A stretch of DNA of 64,000 nt from contig NZ_FOOT01000001.1 in assembly GCF_900113285.1 (NCBI RefSeq), forward strand, positions 1-64,000, in the 5' to 3' direction. Origin of the DNA: Pontibacter chinhatensis (lineage in GTDB: Bacteria > Bacteroidota > Bacteroidia > Cytophagales > Hymenobacteraceae). Below the pieces are notes generated by a model that saw only the letters and a list, made by a program, of their open reading frames with translations, did no database searches and was not told where the DNA came from. The position numbers and the translations under genes are program-made. Shown here piece after piece: positions 44,898 through 51,682 of this stretch (position 1 is the stretch's first letter; each line of letters starts with the position of its first letter).

Positions 44898-44938
44898 GTA
44901 TAAAAGCCCGGTACATTATCTGCACCGGGCTTTTATAC
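44898..44938. terminator. Bidirectional terminator with the octamer at the stem base
   Basis: A perfect 15-bp stem (GTATAAAAGCCCGGT at 44898-44912, complement at 44924-44938) with an 11-base loop, between convergent aroF and the S9 peptidase gene. The octamer TTTATACT (44932) forms the lower right arm, and the left arm has GTATAAA. It touches the stop codon of the S9 gene. Confidence 0.85.
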
Positions 44939-44939
44939 T

Positions 44940-46988
44940 TTAGTTTACTTCTTTGTTCAGCGTCTCGTCTAACCAGTTGAAGAACTCACGCTGCCACACA
45001 ATGGCGTTTTGCGGCTGTAGTACCCAGTGGTTCTCGTCTGGCAAGTATACCAGGCGGCTCTTGATGCCTTTCAGCTGCGCCAGTTGGTAAGCCTGCAGGC
45101 CTTGCTCAATCGGCACACGGTAGTCCTTGCCACCCTGGAAGATAAGGATTGGCGTGTCCCACTTATTGGCATATTCGCTTGGGTTGAAATCCTTGTAGCT
45201 CTGCGGTGACTTAGTGTCCCAGTATGGTCCTTTCAGCTCGTTGTTGGCGAAGAACATTTCCTCTGTAGTGCCATACCAGCTGCGCATGTCGAACAGGCCG
45301 TTATGGGAGATAAAGGTCTTGAAGCGTCCTTCGTGCACGCCTGCCAGCATAAATACCGAGTAGCCACCGTAGCTGGCGCCAATCGCACCCAGGCGGTCTT
45401 TGTCTACATAAGGCTCGTTAGCTACATCATCAATGGCAGACAGGTAATCGCGGATCGGTTGGCCACCCCAGTCGCCGCTGATCTGGCGGTTCCACTCTTC
45501 GCCATGGCCCGGCATGCCGCGACGGTTAGGCGCTACCACAATGTAGCCCTGTGCCGCGATCAGTTGCAGGTTCCAGCGATAAGAATAAAACTGTGTAAGG
45601 GCTGACTGCGGACCGCCCTGGCAGTATAGCAGGGTAGGGTATTTCTTGTTCGGGTCGAAGTCCGGCGGATATACTACCCACGAGAGTAGGTCTTTGCCGT
45701 CAGTTGCTTTTGTTACGCGCGACTCTACTTTGCTCTTCGCCAGTTTCGAGAATACTTCGTCATTTACCTTGGTGAGCTGCGTCAGCTTGCCCGATTTTGG
45801 CTCCAGGCGGTACAGCTCCGGGGCGTGGTTCATGTCGTTGCGCGACACGATAAGCTCCTTGCCGGCCTGACCTACAATGCCGTTTACGTCGAACTGGCCT
45901 TTGGTAACCTGTCTTATACTTTTGGCGGAGAACTTGTCCAGGTTCTTCGGAAGGGCAATTTCGTATACTTGTATCGTGCCTTTGGTAGGAGCTACAAACC
46001 AGATCTTGCTGCCGTCGTTGCTCCACTCAAAGGAGTTTATGGTCTCGTCCCAGTCTTTGGTCAGGCTATACTTTTTGCCGGATTTGGTGTCGAGCACGAT
46101 CAGCTCATTCTGGTCGGCTTCGTTGCCTTCCTCATCCATCTGCAACCAGGCCAGTTTAGATCCATCCGCGCTAAAGACAGGATGCGTGTCGTAGCCCTTG
46201 TTATCCTCAGTCAGATTTGTGGTTTTGCCGCTGGCGATATCGTAGCGATAAATGTCGGTGTTGGTGCTCACAGCGTACTCCTTGCCATACTTTTTCTTGC
46301 TCACGTAAAGTATAGCTTTGCTGTCCGGGCTCCAGATAACATCTTCCTTGCCGCCAAAAGGCATCTGCGGAGTGTCATACGGTTCTCCCTCCATGATGTC
46401 TACAGGAGTGCCTACTTTGCCATCGTTGTAAGTCGCGAAGAAAACGTGCTGAAACTTACCATCTTCCCAGGTGTCCCAATGGCGGTAATTCAGGTCATCG
46501 TACACGTAAGCATTCGCCTTTTTCAGGTCTGGGTGCTTATCCGAGCTGTGCATTTCTTTGATAAGCACTTCGCGGGAGAAGAGCAGGTGCTTGCCGTCAG
46601 GGGAGAAGCGCACGTTGCTCAGGCCGCCTTCCACGTTGGTAAGCTGCTTTGGTTCGCCTTTGCCACCTGTCAGCTGCCACAGCTGGCCTTTGTGCAGGTA
46701 CACAATATTGCCGCTAGCCTTGTCAATATGTACTACGCTCTCGCCGCCTTTGGTTGAGGTCAGCTGCGTTGCCTGTCCGCCTGTCACAGGAATCGCGTAG
46801 AGGTTGCGCTCGCTGCTGTTTTCTTCCACATTCGGGTAGCTCACGCCATAGATCACGGATTTTCCGTCAGGAGTTATCGTTTCAGCAGAAACCCGGCCCA
46901 GTTTCCAGAGCAGTTCGGGTGTCATGCGCTGCTGTGCCTGCGCAAAGCTTACGGCAAACACACCAGCCAGTAAAAGTGTCTTTTTCAT
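44940..46988 (-). CDS. Exported S9-family prolyl-oligopeptidase-like peptidase
   Basis: A 682-residue protein with a signal peptide (residues 1-18, ending AQAQQ). A WD40-like/beta-propeller region (about 40-400, with SPDGKHLLF and SADGSKLAW repeats) is followed by an alpha/beta-hydrolase domain. The catalytic triad is Ser539 in IGASYGGYS, Asp622 in QGGKDYRVP and His654 in DENHWV. The family includes dipeptidyl and acyl-aminoacyl peptidases; a periplasmic or surface role in peptide use is likely. Single-gene unit. Confidence 0.92.
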   Translation of the reverse strand: MKKTLLLAGVFAVSFAQAQQRMTPELLWKLGRVSAETITPDGKSVIYGVSYPNVEENSSERNLYAIPVTGGQATQLTSTKGGESVVHIDKASGNIVYLHKGQLWQLTGGKGEPKQLTNVEGGLSNVRFSPDGKHLLFSREVLIKEMHSSDKHPDLKKANAYVYDDLNYRHWDTWEDGKFQHVFFATYNDGKVGTPVDIMEGEPYDTPQMPFGGKEDVIWSPDSKAILYVSKKKYGKEYAVSTNTDIYRYDIASGKTTNLTEDNKGYDTHPVFSADGSKLAWLQMDEEGNEADQNELIVLDTKSGKKYSLTKDWDETINSFEWSNDGSKIWFVAPTKGTIQVYEIALPKNLDKFSAKSIRQVTKGQFDVNGIVGQAGKELIVSRNDMNHAPELYRLEPKSGKLTQLTKVNDEVFSKLAKSKVESRVTKATDGKDLLSWVVYPPDFDPNKKYPTLLYCQGGPQSALTQFYSYRWNLQLIAAQGYIVVAPNRRGMPGHGEEWNRQISGDWGGQPIRDYLSAIDDVANEPYVDKDRLGAIGASYGGYSVFMLAGVHEGRFKTFISHNGLFDMRSWYGTTEEMFFANNELKGPYWDTKSPQSYKDFNPSEYANKWDTPILIFQGGKDYRVPIEQGLQAYQLAQLKGIKSRLVYLPDENHWVLQPQNAIVWQREFFNWLDETLNKEVN

Positions 46989-47062
46989 ACTTCAAATTTA
47001 AGCCAATTGCTGATATTCTGAAATGAAGTATGATGGATGTGGCCAGAAGAAATAGCGATTGT

Positions 47063-47096
47063 TTTGTGGTTTTATACTTTGCAGCCCTTATATTTG
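47063..47096 (+). promoter_or_regulatory. Promoter of the second his unit
   Basis: TATATTTG at 47089-47096 fits the -7 box, and TTTG at 47063-47066 lies 22 bp upstream. An octamer copy (47071) lies in the spacer. The leader ATG is only 5 bp after the -7 box, so the leader peptide may be translated from a leaderless mRNA. Confidence 0.6.
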
Positions 47097-47101
47097 CATC
47101 T

Positions 47102-47185
47102 ATGAAAGGCACCATGGCTCATATGCACCATCATCATGCACGAAGCAAAAGTTTCGGAGCCGATAGCCTATGGATTTGCCAGTAG
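47102..47185 (+). CDS. hisL: Histidine operon leader peptide, second copy
   Basis: A 27-residue frame, MKGTMAHMHHHHARSK at its start, with five His in six residues. It ends at TAG 47183-47185, and a strong intrinsic terminator begins 20 bp later. This is a classical His attenuator leader, but hisH is 504 bp away because an unrelated small membrane gene lies between. The octamer at 47184 overlaps the stop codon. Confidence 0.85.
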   Translation: MKGTMAHMHHHHARSKSFGADSLWICQ

Positions 47186-47204
47186 TATAAAACTATACAT
47201 ATTC

Positions 47205-47236
47205 AAAAGCCTGACTCCGATAAGAGTCAGGCTTTT
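47205..47236 (+). terminator. his attenuator terminator, second unit
   Basis: A perfect 13-bp stem (AAAAGCCTGACTC, 47205-47217, complement at 47224-47236) with loop CGATAA; the right arm merges into a T-run (47233-47238). It follows the His-rich leader peptide by 20 bp. Confidence 0.87.
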
Positions 47237-47260
47237 TTGTTTTCAGCCAAACAAAATGTG

Positions 47261-47617
47261 ATGTTTTTAGACTATATATTTTTTGAGCTGATAAAGTATT
47301 CAGTAAAGAATAAAGGAAAGGGCTATAGTTATACTTTACGCCTTGTATACTTCGTGCTCTTTCTCAATTTCATGACGGTATATTTATGTGTTGAACAAGT
47401 AATGAAGCGCTTCAACTATAAATTATTTGATGAGGAGCTTTATGCTTTTCTGCTAACCATGGCATTTTCAGGTATTTATACTTTTAGTGCTCATTTAAGG
47501 AGAGAACAAATTATCAATAAGCATGATAATGATACTTTTAGTGGATTCACTTTTAATGTGTTATATACCGTTTTCACGCTTATCAGCTTCCTTATTATAA
47601 TATCAGTCGATAAGTAA
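47261..47617 (+). CDS. Small AT-rich membrane protein between his attenuator and hisH
   Basis: A 118-residue protein with about four hydrophobic segments (near residues 25-45, 65-80 and 95-115, plus an amphipathic start) and a charged middle (HLRREQIINKHDND). Function unknown. Its size, topology and AT-rich codon use resemble the protein at 173-577. The ATG at 47261 is chosen over an in-frame TTG at 47237. It starts just after the attenuator terminator, so it would be transcribed as the first gene of the hisHAFI unit. It looks like an insertion into the operon leader. Confidence 0.7.
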   Translation: MFLDYIFFELIKYSVKNKGKGYSYTLRLVYFVLFLNFMTVYLCVEQVMKRFNYKLFDEELYAFLLTMAFSGIYTFSAHLRREQIINKHDNDTFSGFTFNVLYTVFTLISFLIIISVDK

Positions 47618-47663
47618 ATATATAGGACAAATAACATATTTTAAAGCTATACTACTTTATTCA

Positions 47664-47688
47664 TGATCTCTAACTCATAACTAACTAA
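47664..47688 (+). repeat. AACTC-type tract directly before hisH
   Basis: CTCTAACTCATAACTAACTAA units end immediately at the hisH start codon. The tract belongs to the AACTC family seen before trpB and hisIE. Confidence 0.5.
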
Positions 47689-48270
47689 ATGAACCTGGTT
47701 ATAGTTGATTATAAGGCCGGTAATGTGCAGTCGGTGCAGTTTGCGCTGGAGCGGCTGGGCGTGCAGGCCACGCTCAGCGCGGATGCTGAAACCATTAAGG
47801 CCGCCGATAAGGTGATTTTTCCGGGGGTAGGGCAGGCGGCCTCGGCCATGGCGCAGCTGAAGGCCCGAAACCTGGACAAGCTTTTGCCTACATTGGAGCA
47901 GCCGTTTTTTGGGGTTTGCCTGGGCATGCAGCTGCTTTGCCAGCACTCCGAAGAGGGCGATACCGACCTGCTCAACATCATTCCCCTGCCGGTAAAACAT
48001 TTCGAGACCGACCTGAAAGTGCCGCACATGGGCTGGAACCAGCTGGAGCAGCTGACTTCGCCGTTGTTCGAGGGGCTGGAGGAGCAAGACTACGTCTACT
48101 ACGTGCACAGCTACTATGTGCCGGTGAGCGAATACACCATTGCCCAAACCTCGTACCCGGCGCCCTTTTCGGCTGCCTTACAGTATAAAAACTTCTACGC
48201 CGCGCAGTTTCACCCCGAGAAGAGCGGGCCTGCCGGTTCACAAATCCTGAAAAACTTCCTTGCCTTATGA
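47689..48270 (+). CDS. hisH: Imidazole glycerol phosphate synthase, glutaminase subunit
   Basis: A 193-residue class-I amidotransferase delivering ammonia to HisF. It has VIVDYKAGNVQSVQ, IFPGVGQAASAM, the nucleophile Cys in FFGVCLGMQLLC (about residue 78), VPHMGWNQL and the AQFHPEKSG His/Glu pair. Length is normal. The stop codon overlaps the hisA start (ATGA). Confidence 0.96.
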   Translation: MNLVIVDYKAGNVQSVQFALERLGVQATLSADAETIKAADKVIFPGVGQAASAMAQLKARNLDKLLPTLEQPFFGVCLGMQLLCQHSEEGDTDLLNIIPLPVKHFETDLKVPHMGWNQLEQLTSPLFEGLEEQDYVYYVHSYYVPVSEYTIAQTSYPAPFSAALQYKNFYAAQFHPEKSGPAGSQILKNFLAL

Positions 48271-48989
48271 TGGAGATTATCCCTGCCATAGACATAATTG
48301 GCGGACAGTGTGTGCGTCTGACTGAAGGCGATTTTGCGCAGCAAACCACCTACGATAGCAACCCGCTGGAGGTAGCCAAACGCTTCGAAGCCAGTGGCAT
48401 CAAGCGGCTGCACCTGGTAGACTTGGACGGCGCCCGTGCGAAGAAGCCCGTAAACGTGGCTGTGCTGGAACGTATAGCTGCCAACACAAACCTGACCATT
48501 GACTTTGGCGGTGGCCTGCAGTCGGATGAAGCGGTGAAGCAGGCCTTTGATGCGGGGGCAGCGCAAATTACTGCCGGAAGTATCGCCGTGCGCGAGCCGG
48601 AAACGGTAAAGAGCTGGCTTCTAAAGTATGGTCCGGAGAAAATCATCATCGGGGCAGATTTTAAGGGCACCAACATCGCCATCTCCGCCTGGACCGAGGA
48701 GAGTAAATACCCGCTGCAGGATTTTATTTCCGGCTACGTGCAGACAGGGGCAAAGCTGTTTATTTGTACTGACGTGAGCAAGGACGGTAAATTGCAGGGC
48801 CCATCACTCAACACTTACCGCCACCTGAAGCTTACCTTGCCTGAAGCCGGTATTATTGCCAGTGGCGGCGTCACGACTGTAGACGACCTGGAGCAGCTGC
48901 AGGAAATCGGCGTAAAAGGAGCCATCATTGGCAAAGCCATTTATGAGGGTACTATTGCCTTAAAAGATTTAGTGCGATTCTTATGTTAA
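48267..48989 (+). CDS. hisA: ProFAR isomerase (HisA)
   Basis: A 240-residue TIM-barrel enzyme isomerising ProFAR to PRFAR. It has [16 protein letters not shown] with the catalytic Asp, [31 protein letters not shown] with the second Asp, and [13 protein letters not shown]. It overlaps hisH by 4 bp and hisF by 7 bp. Confidence 0.96.
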   Translation: MMEIIPAIDIIGGQCVRLTEGDFAQQTTYDSNPLEVAKRFEASGIKRLHLVDLDGARAKKPVNVAVLERIAANTNLTIDFGGGLQSDEAVKQAFDAGAAQITAGSIAVREPETVKSWLLKYGPEKIIIGADFKGTNIAISAWTEESKYPLQDFISGYVQTGAKLFICTDVSKDGKLQGPSLNTYRHLKLTLPEAGIIASGGVTTVDDLEQLQEIGVKGAIIGKAIYEGTIALKDLVRFLC

Positions 48990-49741
48990 CTAAACGAATC
49001 ATTCCCTGCCTGGACATTAAAGATGGCCGCACTGTAAAAGGGGTACAGTTCGAGAATATCCGCGACGCCGGCGACCCGGTGGAACTGGCCAAGTGGTATG
49101 CCGAGCAAGGGGCCGACGAGTTGGTGTTCCTCGACATCACTGCCACCAATGAAGGCCGCAAAACCTTTGCCCAACTGGTGCGCGACATTGCCCGTCACAT
49201 CGACATTCCGTTTACTGTGGGGGGTGGCATTAGCTCGGTGGCCGATGTGGAGGTGCTGTTGCAGAACGGCGCCGACAAGGTTTCGGTGAACTCCTCGGCG
49301 ATTAAAAACCCGCAGCTAGTGGAAGAACTGGCCACGCACTTTGGCAGCCAATGCGTGACTGTGGCGATTGATACCAAGTATAAAGAGGAGACCGGCTGGA
49401 AAGTATACACCCGCGCCGGCACCATTGAAACCGAGCATCAAACGGTGGATTGGGCAAAGCAGGTAGTGGAGTTAGGGGCCGGCGAGCTGTTGCTGACAAG
49501 TATGAACAATGATGGTACCAAGGCGGGTTTTGCGCTGGATATTACCAGCGAGGTAGCCCAGGCCGTATCCGTTCCGGTGATTGCCTCAGGCGGTGCCGGA
49601 AGTATGGAGCACTTTGCCGATGCCTTCCTGAAAGCCCATGCCGATGCAGCGCTGGCCGCCAGCCTGTTTCACTTCCGCGAGCTGGCCATCCCAGACCTGA
49701 AGAATTACCTGAAAGCGCAGGGCGTGGCCGTGCGGATTTAA
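48983..49741 (+). CDS. hisF: Imidazole glycerol phosphate synthase, cyclase subunit
   Basis: A 252-residue TIM-barrel enzyme that closes the imidazole ring with ammonia from HisH. It has [16 protein letters not shown] (catalytic Asp), [37 protein letters not shown] (second Asp) and VIASGGAGS. It overlaps hisA by 7 bp. Two octamer-type motifs fall in the gene (49377 and a partial at 49400). Confidence 0.97.
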   Translation: MLTKRIIPCLDIKDGRTVKGVQFENIRDAGDPVELAKWYAEQGADELVFLDITATNEGRKTFAQLVRDIARHIDIPFTVGGGISSVADVEVLLQNGADKVSVNSSAIKNPQLVEELATHFGSQCVTVAIDTKYKEETGWKVYTRAGTIETEHQTVDWAKQVVELGAGELLLTSMNNDGTKAGFALDITSEVAQAVSVPVIASGGAGSMEHFADAFLKAHADAALAASLFHFRELAIPDLKNYLKAQGVAVRI

Positions 49742-49930
49742 TTTTGGACCAGGATTTTCAGGATTAGAAAGGATTAACTGGATTTATATTTATTCTGACG
49801 CCGGAATCTTTTCGGTGACTACGGGTGGGGGTGAGTCTCCAGACTCACTTTTTAGAAGTATAAAAGCGAGTCTGGAGACTCGCACGCACGAAGCGTCACC
49901 GGCTGGATGCCGGCGCCAGGTATTTATACT
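49742..49930. repeat. hisF-hisIE spacer with short palindromes
   Basis: Begins with AGGATT-type repeats (49750-49785). Then palindromes GTGAGTCT-cc-AGACTCAC (49831-49848), GCGAGTCT-gg-AGACTCGC (49866-49883) and CCGGC-tggat-GCCGG (49899-49913). The first two have related stems, and an octamer copy (49857) lies between them. Another octamer is at 49923. They resemble the REP-like cluster at 44775-44876. No gene is present. Confidence 0.6.
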
Positions 49931-49934
49931 TATA

Positions 49935-49977
49935 CTTCATAAACTTTCTAACTCTCTAACTTTTTAACTCTCTAACT
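49935..49977 (+). repeat. AACTC/AACTTT tract ending at the hisIE start codon
   Basis: Units of ACTTTCTAACTC, TCTAACTTTT and TAACTCTCTAACT fill the 40 bp directly before the ATG of hisIE. No Shine-Dalgarno sequence is visible. Confidence 0.6.
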
Positions 49978-50583
49978 ATGTTAGATTTCGATAAAGCCGG
50001 CGGTCTGTTACCCGCCGTGATACAGGATAATACTACTGGCCAGGTGCTGATGCTGGGCTATATGAACCAGGAGGCGCTGGACAAGACAAGGCAGCAGGGG
50101 CTGGTGACGTTTTTCTCCCGCTCCAAAAACCGCCTCTGGACCAAGGGCGAAACATCCGGAAACACCCTACAGGTGGTCAGTATAGCCGGAGACTGCGATA
50201 ACGATTCGCTGCTCATCAAAGTTAATCCGAATGGCCCGACCTGCCATACCGGTAGCACCAGCTGCTTTGGAGAGGAGGAAGCTGCCACTCGCATAAAGGC
50301 CATTCAGTTTATCGCGCAGCTGGAACAGGTGATTCAGGAGCGTAAGGCCAGCCCGGCGGAGGGCTCTTATACGAACTTCCTGTTTGAGAAGGGCGTGAAC
50401 AAAATAGCCCAGAAAGTAGGGGAGGAAGCTGTAGAAACCGTTATTGACGCTGTAGCCGGAAAGCTGGATACGATGAAGGGCGAGGCGGCTGACTTGATTT
50501 ACCACTTGCTCGTATTGCTGGCGGCAACCGGTTTAGAGCTTAAAGATGTGGTAGCAGTACTGCAGGAGCGCCACCAGAAGTAG
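49978..50583 (+). CDS. hisIE: Bifunctional phosphoribosyl-AMP cyclohydrolase / phosphoribosyl-ATP pyrophosphatase
   Basis: A 201-residue fusion. Residues 1-105 are the HisI domain (VLMLGYMNQEAL, WTKGETSGN, zinc and magnesium ligands in DCDNDSLL and CHTGSTSCF). Residues 110-201 are the HisE domain (GVNKIAQKVGEEAVETVIDA, EAADLIYHLLVLL). Enzymes of the second and third steps of histidine synthesis. Last gene of the second his unit, 236 bp after hisF, so it might have its own promoter. Confidence 0.96.
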   Translation: MLDFDKAGGLLPAVIQDNTTGQVLMLGYMNQEALDKTRQQGLVTFFSRSKNRLWTKGETSGNTLQVVSIAGDCDNDSLLIKVNPNGPTCHTGSTSCFGEEEAATRIKAIQFIAQLEQVIQERKASPAEGSYTNFLFEKGVNKIAQKVGEEAVETVIDAVAGKLDTMKGEAADLIYHLLVLLAATGLELKDVVAVLQERHQK

Positions 50584-50601
50584 CCGTTTAGCCTGGCATT
50601 C

Positions 50602-50634
50602 AACCTGCCGGCGGTTTTATACTTCCGGCAGGTT
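50602..50634. terminator. Bidirectional terminator-like hairpin with the octamer in its loop
   Basis: A 10-bp stem, AACCTGCCGG (50602-50611) with CCGGCAGGTT (50625-50634), encloses a 13-base loop containing TTTATACT. It lies between convergent hisIE and the alpha/beta hydrolase gene and touches the latter's stop codon. Confidence 0.75.
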
Positions 50635-51506
50635 TATACCTTGTTTTGAGTAACAAAGTCGCGGATGGCATCTGCTACTTCGCCGCCGCGCTCCTCCTGC
50701 ACAAAATGGCCAGCTTTATACCTGATGGTTTTGGATTCTGGGAACGCCTGCTGCCATTTGTCCAGGAAATGTACAGGCAGTAGTTTGTCTTTTTCGCCCC
50801 ACAGGAACAGCTTGTTTATACTTTTCAGCTTATCGCGCTGCTGCCACAGCTCGTTGAAGTATGGATTCGAGTCATGCAGGGCTTTGGCAAAGGCCCAGGT
50901 TCCCAAGCGGCGGGAAGCAGAGGAGAGCGGCTTTTGGTAATGCAACTTGATGTCCTTGGTCAGGTGTTTGCCCTCGTGGTAGCCCTGCCGCAGCAATACA
51001 TTAGCCGAGAACCCTAGCTGCAAGTATAAAAACCGGCCAATACTACCGGCCATAAACCGACTTACCTTCATAACCCTTGCTTCCTCTTCCAGGCTCCACA
51101 TCCAGGTGTTCAGGATAACGAGGTTTCTTACATTCTCCGGGTGGCGCAATGCATAGCGTAACCCTATCGGTCCGCCGAAATCGTGCACGACCAGCGTGAT
51201 GTTCTTCAGCTGCAAGTGGTTTATAAGCTTTTCCAGGTTATCGGCGTGTGCCTCTGGTGTATAAGCAAAGTCAGCCGGCTTATCAGAAAGCCCAAATCCC
51301 AGATGGTCCGGCGCGATGCAACGGAAATTCCGGCTTAAAGCCTTTATTTGCTGTCGCCACAAAAATGACCAGGTGGGCGTGCCATGGACAAACACGATTG
51401 GTTCCCCGGTCCCTTCATCCACATAATGCATTGTGCTGCCGCTAACTTCAAAAGGATGGGGTGCGAAAGGATAGAGCAAACGGTCGAGCCACTTCGGAGA
51501 TTTCAT
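50634..51506 (-). CDS. Alpha/beta hydrolase, haloalkane dehalogenase-like
   Basis: A 290-residue hydrolase without signal peptide. FVHGTPTWSFLWR forms the oxyanion region, and PDHLGFGLSDKP follows. The nucleophile elbow VVHDFGGPIGLRYA has Asp (about residue 108), as in haloalkane dehalogenases and epoxide hydrolases, not the Ser of esterases. The acid lies in FLWGEKDKLLP and the catalytic His in KAGHFVQEE. NTWMWSLEEE suggests a halide-stabilising Trp cap. Whether the substrate is a haloalkane is unproven. Single gene. Confidence 0.82.
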   Translation of the reverse strand: MKSPKWLDRLLYPFAPHPFEVSGSTMHYVDEGTGEPIVFVHGTPTWSFLWRQQIKALSRNFRCIAPDHLGFGLSDKPADFAYTPEAHADNLEKLINHLQLKNITLVVHDFGGPIGLRYALRHPENVRNLVILNTWMWSLEEEARVMKVSRFMAGSIGRFLYLQLGFSANVLLRQGYHEGKHLTKDIKLHYQKPLSSASRRLGTWAFAKALHDSNPYFNELWQQRDKLKSINKLFLWGEKDKLLPVHFLDKWQQAFPESKTIRYKAGHFVQEERGGEVADAIRDFVTQNKV

Positions 51507-51682
51507 ATTTTTGCGTTTCTGTGGATGAGCAAATAAGTATAAATATAGACGAAACTTATAATACGATCACAAAAGGTAGCCGGCGGACCAGCAAAATTAT
51601 ACCTGGGTTTATACTTTGGCAAAGGAGTATACAAAGCGCTCCGGTAAAAATTCACGTATGGTAGTCTAAATCATACTTCCGC

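Noticed and set aside
45825..46757. A 310-residue open frame on the plus strand
   Set aside because: It lies antisense to the S9 peptidase gene, whose product has a signal peptide and a full catalytic triad; the antisense product has no recognisable features.
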